NCBI RefSeq assembly: GCF_000321225.1
Contig: NW_004450566.1
Span: 138,097-202,096 of the forward strand
Origin: Odobenus rosmarus divergens
Lineage: Eukaryota; Chordata; Mammalia; Carnivora; Odobenidae
Direction: 5' to 3'
Length of the DNA stretch: 64,000 nucleotides
Positions 1 through 11,000 of the stretch are shown piece after piece (positions within the stretch are counted from its first letter, which is position 1; every line of letters begins with the position of its first letter). A program made the translations under genes and the position numbers. Below the pieces are notes generated by a model, which was not told where the DNA came from, made no database searches, and worked only from the letters and a program-made list of their open reading frames with translations.

Positions 1-2070
1 CCGATATTACAAATACTTCCCATATATACTCCTTCCCTGCACACAGCTTGTCCTGTTATTAATATCCTGCATGAGGTACACAGCTGTTATAATTGATGAA
101 CCAATATTGAAACACTATTATTAACTGAAATCCCTTCTTCACATTAAGGTTTATCTTTGTGTTATACAGTTCTGTGGGTTTTGACAAATGCACAAGATCA
201 TGCATCCGCCGTTACTGTATCGTACTGATCAGCTCATCTTTTATCTTTAGTACTGTCGGACGCCACCATAAGATAGTTCTGCATGCAACTTTTCTCTCTG
301 CTTTTCTGTTAGAGCCTGACACAAACCTTCCTTTACCTTATGGCCTTCTTCAGTGTGTTAGTAAACTCTCATAAACATTATAGAATACGCCAGCCTCTAC
401 TTAACCATTCCCCTAATGGTAGACATTCATGCTGCTGACGGTTTTCACATATCATAAGGTATTTCAAAATTAGCTCATGGAAATCGCTTTCCAGGATTTA
501 GGTAACATTCAGAAAAGAAAAAAAAATCAATTTAGAAAGAAATATGTTGTGTGGCGTCTCCCAGCACCTCCTAGACAAAAGGCTTTTGTCTGAAGCCTTG
601 AGCCCCGTGCTATCTGGACTGCCAGTGTCCTTTTGACATGCACTGGTCGTGGAGGTTGGGCCTTCTTAGGAGGCCAGGAGAGAGAGAGACTAGCTGGGGC
701 TTAGCCGCCCTGCTTCCACAGGGAGGCCCTGGGCTCGGGCATCCCCTCCCTTCTCTTTTATCTCTCCAGCTCTCCTCAGAGCCTTTATCTGTAAACCTGG
801 CACTATTTTCATTTGCTCTTAGGACTGGTTGGCTCAATGGGGGAGGATAGCACTGCTATTGGTAGAAGTGAACTTGGGCCGCACGGGACGGCTTTGACGA
901 ACACGTCACTCGGGTTAGCCGGGCAGGTCAAACTGCCTCACAGAAACCTGGAACTATATATATAACTCTGTCCCGAAGTTTTTGCCACAGGGCAAAAGAC
1001 TGCACAGATAATATCTCTTTACCATCTCTCATACAAGTGCATGTCAGAATTAATAAAATATTTGTTTTCCTGTGGAACTGATAACCATACATGCAGTGTA
1101 TCTGCAGAACTCTGGAGTCTACCAGCACTTTCTCACACACAGGGTCGCGTTACCTGACAACAGTTTAGCATGGATGTCATTACTGCCACTTTAGAGTGAG
1201 AAGCTTTGGCCTATGTGAAGTTGTCAGAGATGACCCGGCCAAAGGCCGCCCTTCCGGTCTGTCGTACAGCTTCCCTGCGGGTATGTGGCAGAACAGGAGG
1301 CTGAATGCAGTGTTTTCCTCATCCACCCCAGCTGCCTAAGAATGGGGCAGGCCACCTTTCACACCCCGTCATCCCATCCCAAGACACGGCGGCCAGCCCC
1401 AGCCTCCGGGCCCCCACATGGCACCGAGAGCCTTGTTTGTTTTTGCCCTGGGAGTCCAGTTCTGTCCCCTGACCTCTGACCTAGAACTGTTCGTTCCAAC
1501 CATTCCTGGTCTGTCATCCTGGCTCAAAACAAAGTGAACGAAAGCTTTCTTCAGGCCCTGCTTGCATACTCAAGGTGTCAGTGACAATGAGTGGTGTGGT
1601 CATGTGGCTGATGAGTCATTTTGGCCTTGAAATAACAAGTAAAATATACTATAGTTCATTGCCTCATAGGGCACCAGCAGCTGGGAAGCAGTAAACACTG
1701 GGAGCATGGTCTTCGGGCCAGACACACTTGGGCCTGAGTCCTATCTTTACACCTCCGAGCTGGGTAAACTTAGGCCACTTAAACTCTGTGGGCCTCAGTT
1801 TCCACATGTGTAAAGCAGGGCTAAGCATAGTGCTGATCTTCTAGAGCAGTTGTGAGGATTACATGAGAAAAGAAAAGGTAAAGTACTTAGCCGACTGCCT
1901 GGCCTAAGTCAGCCCTCACGGTGCTGTTGTTTTTATTACTCAGTCACCAGGAAAACCCAGAAGACTCAGTCTGTTGGGTCACTCACTGGTGTTTCTGGAA
2001 CTGTCAGCGGACACTGCCACATTGCTAACAGCAGCTTTCTTCATGAAACACCTTTGCTTTTGTCTTTCAG
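1..2070. other. Intergenic sequence downstream of ELL2, left edge
   Basis: Moderately GC-rich and mostly unique, with one MIR. An alternating TATATATA at 953-960 within gaactatatatataactc could serve as a TATA box for the candidate gene to the right, but nothing else supports it. No gene was recognised. Confidence 0.5.
1700..1942 (+). repeat. MIR element
   Basis: Core motifs of mammalian MIR in order: agacacacttgggcctgagt, ctctgtgggcctcagtttcc, and gttgtgaggattacatgaga. Confidence 0.85.
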
Positions 2071-2103
2071 GCCTTCTGCTTCAACAAATGTCCAGGGCTT
2101 TAG
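2071..2103 (+). other. Candidate short exon of a putative plus-strand gene
   Basis: A strong acceptor (cttttgtctttcag) precedes 33 nt and a donor (ttag followed by gtgagg) ends it. ATG at 2088 reads MSRAL and leaves one base, which joins in frame to the exon at 5051. No family was recognised. It could be chance splice motifs. Confidence 0.3.
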
Positions 2104-2819
2104 GTGAGGAACCTCTCTGGTAGGGAAAGTCGCCTCATAATTGTGACCCATGGGAACATATCTCTGACAAAGAGCCACAGGCGCAGGTTCCGCCGAGTTT
2201 TCCGACATACCCGTTGCAGCCTGTCGGAGGTGGCTGGCTGAGGTTGGACTTCAGATTTCTTCGCTCAGCAGGCTGGAGTTTACTTCCCGTCAGAGTCTGC
2301 CCTGGATCTCCTCCACGCCGACGGCCAGTGCTGCCTGGCTGAGGGACTGTGAGTCTTTGCTTCCACAGGGGTGAAGTCGTTTGAAAGGGGGGAAAACTCA
2401 TTCGTTTGCTGTCATCCTCAAACGTGGTGAGGTCATGAGTAATTCTGCTAGCAGAGCCAGGGTGCTGGCCGCTCATTTGGGTGACACGGTTTTATCTCCC
2501 TGTACTGAGTAGTAGGAGATTCAATGGGATAATTTATGTGAGAGTAGCTGCCAACTGTAGAACTCCTTGCGGGTCCAACAAGGAGGATGACAATAATACC
2601 ACTTTCCCTACCTTTAAGAGATCACCTCTGGACCCACCCAAATGCACAACCACACTATACCTTGATACACACGCGTGTGCACACACACCACACCCCATTC
2701 TATAGTGGAGAAAGGATCGCGTGTGCACCCTGAGAATGGGTTGGGATCAAGAGTGCGTATTTCTGCTAGTGTTTTTGTTCTCCTTCCGGTCAGGCCTGGT
2801 CGTTGCCTCAAAGCAAACA

Positions 2820-3085
2820 GGGCGCCGGTAGGACGCAGGGGGGTCCGCGGTCAGCTCGTCTGCTGCTCTCCCAGGCGGCGCCCAGCAGGTGGCGCTGCAC
2901 CCCGCGCGGCCCTGGCCCGCCGACCCACGCTCCCGAGGAGGCACCCGAGGCACTGGCAAGTCGGGAAGTGGGTTTTCGCTCACGCCGGGCTGCAGCTGTG
3001 GCAAACGCAAATGATGACACACCGGCTTGACGAGGGCCTTTGTCAGAGGCACGGGGGATCTGGCGTCACCGCAGAACGGAAAACA
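2820..3085. promoter_or_regulatory. Small CpG-rich island
   Basis: About 265 bp dense in CpG and GC (ggcgccggtaggacgcaggg, ccccgcgcggccctgg, ccgccgaccca), in contrast to its AT-rich surroundings. It contains a CTCF consensus site and may be a promoter or insulator for this intergenic region. The overlapping short frames on both strands are a by-product of few stop codons in GC-rich DNA. Confidence 0.7.
2882..2896 (+). promoter_or_regulatory. CTCF core motif
   Basis: CCAGCAGGTGGCGCT fits the CTCF core CCASYAGRKGGCRSY at all 15 positions and sits inside the CpG-rich island. Occupancy cannot be judged from sequence. Confidence 0.7.
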
Positions 3086-4265
3086 AAGTGCTTCTGCCTG
3101 CCTGGCCAGAGTTCGCTTTGCTCACCATCAATTCTGGGGCATTTACAGGCGGAATGAGTTCATGTGAAATTTCAGGAACTTGCCATGACTCATTCACTTT
3201 TTGTAAACCAGTCAGCATTGACCCTTCCCCCCTCGCCTTGGATGGTTACTCAAACTTTTAGGGGACCAATTGTATTTGTGCTCACTGAAGATATTTGAGT
3301 ATTTCATAAGCACTTCTGTTTTTTCAAGGGCACTTTTATTTTTTTAAAACTAACTTGGGGCAGATTTGTATTTTTGAGAATTTTGCCACTCTTAGTTCCA
3401 AAAATAGTTTCGCCTTGTCTATTAATTTACGTGTTCAAAAGTATGCCGTTTAGAAATTCAAGTGAAAGCTGTAAAATACTACTCTGGCAGGAAGCCCAGG
3501 AGGGGCTTGTTCTTGGAGATGGTGACTTGGTCGGAGGAGCAGGAAATGTGGGTGAGCAGGGAGTGCACTGAGGGGACCCGCCCAGTTTTTTTTTTTTCTG
3601 CACCTAGAAAAAAATGTAGATGACTGGAGTTGATCTGTTCTGAGGATTATGCAGAATTTTGGTATTGGGGAAGAGACACAAGATGGGGTTAGAACTGGAG
3701 AGAAAACAGATCTGGGAAGGTCTGAAAGGGTTTGAGCCAGTGAACAGGGAGCCTGAATGATACCGTGGATTTACATCAGGAGAAGCACCTGAAGAGAACT
3801 TAACTCAGGAGGAGGGGGCACTGGAAAGCTTTTCACCTGCAGGAGGGGGTCGGGAGCAGCTGCGGGCCTGGACAGAAAGGTCCGAAGTTCCGGGCCACGC
3901 AAAGATGACTCTCTTATCTGACTCTCACCAGCACATTGCTCTGACTCTTCTCCCACATTTAGAGGGAAGTAGATTCCGGAGAAGTTCCCCACATCCTTAT
4001 TCCTAGTTTTGGCTAGTTGTTCCTCCGGGATTTTTCCTATCGGTGTCCAATCCCCTTTCCCACCTTGTGTGATCTCAAATCTCATTGTTCCCTAAAAGTT
4101 CTACAGAAGTCTCTATGCCTTGTTAAATATTTTGTGCTTTTATTTAGGTTTTGTTTCTGGTTTTTGGTGTTTGGTTCTTGTAGGTTTTAACTGAGAAAAA
4201 TGATCTTTGGGGACTGGAGAAGGTAGGGAATCCATAGTTTCTCTTGATTTCCCTCTTCTTTGCAG

Positions 4266-4406
4266 GGCTCGCTGGTGGGGGAGGGGGTGAGGGTCTCCAG
4301 CTGTCCCAGGTTCTCTGGCTTTAGTGGAATTGGGTGGGGGGCCCACAGGAAGGGTGTGAGTACAAGCACTGAGCACTTTTCTGGCACAGGGACACAGATG
4401 TTTCAG
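4266..4406 (+). other. Candidate alternative exon, plus strand
   Basis: A textbook acceptor (tttccctcttctttgcag) and donor (tttcag followed by gtgagt) enclose 141 nt, a multiple of three. One frame is open throughout all 47 codons. That frame does not match the one joining 2071-2103 to 5051-5124, where this exon would add a stop, so it would be an alternative or non-coding exon. Confidence 0.35.
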
Positions 4407-5050
4407 GTGAGTGAGCAAACAAAAGCATAAACACCTTGAAAACCAAGTCCAGCAGAGTTTAGCTTAGTCCAAATAAACTCACCCCCACCCCTTAGGGCAC
4501 ACAGGAAGAATGATGCTTGTGTGTGTAATATTTTCTCCTGGATGTATGCAATATTATGAGTAATTCTTGGCTTGTGCTGTAAATTCTCTCCTGTTCTTGC
4601 TCACTCGGGGAAATGTACCGGAGTTGGAGAAAATGAAAGAATTTGGATTCTTTATAAGTATGCGTGTTGTGTGTGTTTTATGTGAGGGAGGAAACAAATG
4701 CAAACGGAAACTTTGCTAAGAGATTATGATCGATCCCAATTTATCGGGGTAGTCAATACGAACAAGGCCAGAAAACAACGGTTGTTTACCCAAAGAAACA
4801 TGCGTTGGTCTGGCGTTTTTAATATGTGACCTTTGTAGAATAAAACAGGTCAGGCGAACTCACACCATTTTGGAGATGGTGAAACCAAGACTCATAGAGG
4901 GCTTCTGTGAATTTTTTAAGACCATGGTATATCACAGGTGTAGTCAAATAGTCCAGCTTCCGGTTCATGCCTTTAAACACCTCTTGCCCTTTGTGAGGTG
5001 AGTGGGGAAGACCAGGTGCAGGTCTGATACGTGCCTCCTTCCATTTTCAG

Positions 5051-5124
5051 AGGGGCCGAGGTCAGGCATCTTCTACAAGTCAAGAGGGCTTGCCGAGACC
5101 ATGGCCGCGTCCCGCGATGCTCAG
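5051..5124 (+). other. Candidate exon of a putative plus-strand gene
   Basis: 74 nt between a good acceptor (ccttccattttcag) and a perfect donor (gctcag followed by gtgagt). The frame is open throughout (GPRSGIFYKSRGLAET) and includes ATG at 5101 in a strong Kozak setting (gagaccatgg) reading MAASRDAQ. It joins in phase 0 to 7757. I do not recognise the protein. Confidence 0.5.
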
Positions 5125-7756
5125 GTGAGTGTCCTTCTCTGAGTCATAGTACCTGATGAAGCCACCATTTGTGAAGCCCACAAGCCGAGAGGCTGGTGAG
5201 AATATGGTTCGGTAGTCTCAGGTTGACAGCATTGGGTTTATGTCATTTGACAGGTGTGTGGCATGTCAGCCGGGCCTTTATCATTCAGCCCCTTTCCCTT
5301 TCTGAGAATTGCTTGTGTTGCGGAGATTTCCTGTCTATGTTGTTAGTGTCTGATTCTCCCTGGTTGCTCGAGTATCCGTGGCCATGTTTCGCTGACTCAC
5401 GCAGATGCCCCTGAGAAAACGGATGGCTGCTGAGCGGAAAGAGTTCAGTGTGGAAGCCCAGGGATTGTCCCACAGCTTGCCTTATTGGGTCCAACAAATT
5501 TTTTGGAACAGGGTTTGCCGATAGCTTAGCTTTCAGAATTACAGTTTCGTCAGTTCGCTTCCTTAACGTTGAATCGGAAAAAGGACATATCCTGGGGTAA
5601 AGCAAAAGGGAGTGGGTGCGGCAAGTATTCATTAGTGTCCCCTCTCCTCGCTGCTGCTTTTCGGCCAGCTGGAGTTCCCAAAGCCCCGCGTCTGTGGGCA
5701 AGGCTGCGTGGTGAAACAACTGAGTCACAGCTTTGCTTCTCTATAATTACAAATTTTATCACCTCATCTGACATAGAAAGGGTGTTGGTTGGAAATGAAA
5801 TACACATCAGGAATAAGCTCTTTAGAAATAGAAAAAAAAAGGCGAGAAACCCGGCTTTCACAATTTTTCCCCAGTAGCTAAGGTCATGAAGAGACAGAGG
5901 AGTCATTTCCTTCTCACCCATACAATCAGGAAAATTAAAACATCAAAATAAACAGCACTGTAAATTTCTCGTCAAACCCTCTTCTCGTTATTTTGTTTGT
6001 GTCCTCAGTGCGAACGTCTGGCTAAGGAACAATGCCAGCCATCCCCCCCATCTTTTCTCCCATCTTCTTCGCCGTTTTCTCAGGACCTTATTCAAAATCA
6101 CCTTCAGGATGAAATCTTGGCTCCCTAGGAGATACTGTTCCATGGTATGTTCTTGTGCTTCTGAAACTTAAAAATTGTTCTCAGGTCATTCTCTGTGTAC
6201 ATCACATCTCTGACAGATTGGAAGTTCTTCCAGATCAGAGGCAGTGCCTTCTAACGCCTTTTTATTCTTGTGCTTCTTCCTCCCATGGGGTAGTCTTTAG
6301 TATGAGTAGCATCCAATCTCAAGCCGCTTTTCCAGCTTAGCCCAACCAAGCTCCCCCACCAGCTAAGCTAAGAACAAACTCCCTTCCCAAATGCATGTGT
6401 AAACAGCCCCCCAAAATAGCCAGGACATGCAAACTAATGAAGTTTCCAATCCACCTCTCCCCAAATATGACCTTGTTGATACCATCTCCTTTTAGATGAC
6501 AGATCCGGATGTTTCTATTGCTTGGTTGCTATTTGCCACATGCTTCCTGGACAGGTTTCCAGGTAACCTTAATGGCTGTGCTTCTGGGGAAGGAGGGATA
6601 GAAAATAATTCACCTCTTCGGTAAGTGGTTGTAAAAATATAACAGCATTTAAAAGCTTTTAAAGAGCAGTTCTCTCCTTCTGGTCGTTCAGGGCCCTGTT
6701 AGCTTTGCGATAGGAGCCCCCATAATGCTTTGTGCTTGGCAACCTCTCACTAGGACAGAAGCCAGATTTAAAGGCCAGGAGATGGATTTTTTTTTTTTTT
6801 GGTGGAGGGCTTTCCATGGGGGGTGTGGGAGAGGAATCACTCAGGGAAGCAGTGTTTGGTGAGGCTTACTTCTCCATCTGCTCTTCATTCATATGTAAGG
6901 CTGAACAAGCTCCTTGTCTCAACAAGTGAGAGTCCCAGACCGCAGAGCGGGAGCAGTTTAATCCTGGAGGTCCCAGGGGGAGGGGGGGCCTGGAAGTAAG
7001 AGGTGGGGACTGTCACTGACTCTCCTCCCACTAACATTCCCATCAAAACTTGCAGGGCGAATGTCCCCAAATTGCATGTGTGTTTTGCTTTGATGTGGCC
7101 ACACTGTGGCCAGCCAGGCTTACTCTGGTGCAGCTGGATCCCATGGTTCAAACTGGGCCTGACTGTCCAGTTTTGGAAGCTGGGAGGCGTTTTCCCCTCT
7201 GCCAGGGCTTGGAGTTTACCTTCCCTAGAGCACTGAGTGAGAAATTCGTGTTTATAAAATCCTGAGCCCCATGGGTTTCTTCCTGCCGGGGCTGGAAAAG
7301 AAGTAGGCACAGAATGTCAGGCAGACATTGCAGCTGCTGTCCTTTTGTTTCTGCCCAGCACAAAGTTACCAGGGGAAAAATAGGGATCGTTGGGGTGAAG
7401 GGACGTACGGGTTGTTTGAGCCCTGAATATATAATTTTAAAATTGTCACTGCAAATCAAGTTGTGAGATCTTCCGCCTGTAATTTTATTTCTTCCAAAAC
7501 AATTTCTAAAAGCTATATATAAATGAAATTTTAAAACCGACACTGTATTTTAAATGCTCTGTGTAATGTTTTTTTTTGTCCCCCCCCCAAGAAGTGCTGT
7601 TGAGTCCTCTAAAAGATGTGCACTCTCCATGTAGTTTATTTTTTGTGCAAATTTATATATGTATATATATATAATATATTAAAGTTTTTTAAAAACTAAG
7701 TACTCATTATTTGGCAATATCTAACAGTTGCTAAACCAACTCCAAATCTCCTCTAG
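5125..7756 (+). other. Putative intron between candidate exons
   Basis: Unique, moderately GC-rich sequence with three AP-1 sites in the first 600 bases. Short frames on both strands here have no supporting splice or homology signal. Confidence 0.4.
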
Positions 7757-8045
7757 GTTGTTTCACCCTTTGGTGTCACCTTGAGCAGGAAACCGCTTCT
7801 GCGTAGCAGCCGTGTGCCCATCCGTGTTGACTCTCATGGACGTATTGATAATGGGCTCTTCCACCATGAGGTGCAAACCACTTCTCATGGTTTAGAGAGC
7901 GCTTGGTTACACAGCACCTCCCAGGTCTTAAAAATAAGACATGAGAGGTGGGGGTCGTGCGATATTCTATCTGTGAAGACATAACCGTGTATATATTTTG
8001 GTGTTCATCAACTTCATGAAAATAAAGATTCCAAACCATCACCAA
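7757..8045 (+). other. Candidate terminal exon with stop codon and poly(A) signal
   Basis: The acceptor is aatctcctctag. The frame continued from 5124 runs 75 codons (start VVSPFGVTLSRKPLLRSSRV, end SCDILSVKT) to TAA at 7982-7984. AATAAA follows at 8021, 37 bases after the stop, so the 3'UTR would be about 60 bases. The open frame, acceptor and poly(A) signal together suggest a real last exon. The product is basic, without a recognised domain, signal peptide or membrane segment. A non-coding transcript remains possible; human has LINC01554 in this interval. Confidence 0.45.
8021..8026 (+). terminator. Poly(A) signal AATAAA of the putative plus-strand gene
   Basis: aataaagattcc followed about 15-20 bases later by a moderately T/G-rich stretch (tgtcatttggctt). 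Confidence 0.45.
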
Positions 8046-11000
8046 AATGTCATTTGGCTTTAAAGATGGGAAGTAGTGAGTTTCTACAATTTCCAGTTAT
8101 TTGGGGCCGTGTAAGGGTAAAATGACAGGAGCTGAGAAGTTCATGTTAAGGCAGATTGAGGCTCACCAAGTCCCACATTTCCAGCAGGACTGAATTCTCT
8201 GAGTCACATCAACTCTGGGTGGAAGACTCATTGAGGAGTGGGGCGGGGCAAAAACCAGTCTGGAGGATGCTAGGCAGTAGAGGCTGATGATGACCTTTAG
8301 AGTCCTCACGAATCAAAAAATATTAATTCTCCTCCAGCCCCACCACACATAATTCAAAATAGACTATTCAAAGTCACATCATAATTGTAAAAAATTCTCC
8401 AGTGGTAATTACCTGGTTGATTAAAATACATTTAATTTTTCCTTTCTCTTTGAATTGCTGCCACGGTAAGCATGTGCTTGATCTGCCTCTTAGGTACCTT
8501 AGCAAACCAGCAAGGTGGGGAGGTGTGGGGAAGGGCAGCTATGGAGGTGGTCATTTGAGAGAATGTAGGGCTCGAGCTAGAGGATAGTGCTCCTGCCCAG
8601 CCATGGGGCAAACAGAATAAAGACACAGCCCCAGCAAGAACCCTAGAGTGGGTGGATTTCAAAATGTGTAGAGCTGCTCCTTGTAGGGCTCAAGCACTGG
8701 GTACTTAGTTTATAATTTGCACACATTCATTTTCTGGCTGGAAGGCTGGAGGCAAACAGACAGCTCATTAGGAAAATAACCAAAGAGCTAAATATAATGG
8801 AGGAAGTAGGTAGCAGCTCCCAGACAGATGAGCATGGCTCACAGTCCTTCACGGAGATCAGAGGCCAAGCCAAACCAACATGTCTGTCCCTCAAAGGTCA
8901 GCCATCTAGGGCTTTGTCAGACCAGGAAGGGAACAGAGTTTCAAAGGGCCTTTTGTGGAACACACATAGCTGTGGCCCCTGAGATTCAAATCAGGATCTA
9001 GAAACCTGTGCAGCAAATGCTCACGTGCACAATGCTTAGAGACCAGTGGGGCCCTCCATTCTCCTTTTTGTTTTTTTTTTTCTCTTTTATGAGCACCAAG
9101 CTTTCCCTGTAGTTGGGTAAGAGATCATAAGAAACAAAATAACCAAAAGATGAAGTTATTTACTTACTTTTGAATAAAGCCAAAGAATGTTACATAATTT
9201 TTGTTGGATATTATTCAGAAAACTATATAGGAAATGTACTTAAAAACCATCGAAGACATCATTCTTTGTATCATAGGTCCTTTTGCCTTGTTGGTAATAC
9301 AATATGCATATATTATGTTTCAATATATATGAACAAGAACCAAACCTATGAATAGATACGCAACATTGTTAAAAATTGAAATAATACTTCAAGTAGATTC
9401 TCAATGGTTTTTGACCTCCAGTTTCTTTTGCTAAATCCTGTCTTCTCTACGTATTATCATTTCTTTTCTTTTCTTTCTTTCTTTTTTTTTTTTTTGCTTC
9501 AAATGGCCAATGATGCTTCTCTGTCCTTTTCTATCTTTGGTGAGTGTTATAAACATTAGGAAGTGCTGATGTTTACCATTTTGCTCCTGAGTCTCATTTA
9601 ATTTTCAGGCGGTACACAGTTCTTCTATGTTTTGTTTGGTTTTTCTCAAGCAGTACCCCTGAGGACTTTGGGCTTTTCAGATTTTGTGTTGTGTGGAGAA
9701 GCCCTGCCCCAAGAGTAGAGAGCCTAGTCCCCTGCCCTGGCTCAAGCCCCACTTTCTAACCTGGGACCTGTGTCCTGTCCTTGATGTTCTCTGAAATACA
9801 GCTTTTGTAACTGTTGGCTGGGTTGTTAAGGACATTGAACTGAATAATGACTATATAAACTCTACTCACATGTAAATTACATGCTTTCATTAGTAAAGTT
9901 TCTATTTTATTCCAAGACAAAGGGCCACTGGCAGTCGTCATTCATTTGTCATACAGTTTTCCTTTTATTCCTATCATTCATTCTACATGTTTTCCCTTCT
10001 ATTTCTGTCCCTGGCTCCCCTCAAATTTTATAAGTTTAAAATGATGTCGTCATTATTGAGCCATGCCTCTGAGTCAGCCACTGAGAATATGAATCAACTA
10101 AAATTAAGGGAAGAGTCATCTCAAGTCCAGTAGGACCTGACACTATGGAGTCAGCTTCTCTTGAAGACAAAGAACCGTCTTCCGTTGTAAAGGTCTAATT
10201 GAAACCCCGAGTCAAAGGAATAAGCTAGAACTTTTAGGGCAAAGAACCAGGGAACTCAATAGGCAATAAATGAACAGTCAGAGGAACATACAAATAGCCG
10301 CAGAGGGCAGTTTTGAACTGCAGGCCTCGTAACCTATAATCATTCTTGGACAGGAATATCATAATCTCAGCAAGCTGAATAAAGAAGGCCAACCAGCGAA
10401 TCCAGCCTGTGGTTATGTAATGGCTTGCCTTGCAGTTCTGAAAGCTTGCTGACAGACAGCAGGTTCTCTTTCTCTCCACCCTTTCATTGAAGTTTCTTGA
10501 CCCAGGAGGGTTGAACACTTGTTAGAAGCCCATGCCTAAATCACATTTCTCAAGCATTAGTCATTATCATTTGCCATGTTCCTATTGGGATGATGTATTT
10601 GTAAACCAGCAACTAAGTTCATCTGTGAAACCCTAGTGCAGGGAGTCGCAGTCTTTGATTTTGAGCCATGGCCCTGTTTAGAAGTCTGGTGGAGCCTGTG
10701 AACCACTTCTTAGAGTGATTCTTGGAAGTACGAAACAAAATACATAGGATACTAAGTAAACCAATTATGGTGAAGAAAATTTTTAAAAAATATGTGATAG
10801 CAATATAGGTGCTTCTTTATTAATACATTAAATAAGATCTGGTGGGTTTAGTAAGCGTTGCACCTTCAAAGTGGGGATGAATGTTAATGATATGTCAAGG
10901 AACTGGCAACAACTAATGGTGACAAAGTCATAGGGAACTATTGTAGTTTGTTGCCTATCTTCATAATTAAAAGAAAAGCTAAATTTCAGTTACAGGTTAG

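Noticed and set aside
953..960. TATA-box-like TATATATA as promoter of the candidate plus-strand gene
   Set aside because: A lone AT alternation without initiator or conserved partners; mentioned but not called as a promoter.
2675..3157. Long overlapping frames on both strands, up to 160 codons, in the CpG-rich block
   Set aside because: They overlap on four or more frames and reflect low stop-codon density in GC-rich DNA. No recognisable domain and no frame-specific support.
5285..5921. Minus-strand frames of 147 and 123 codons
   Set aside because: They overlap each other and a plus-strand frame, with no homology or splice support; treated as chance.
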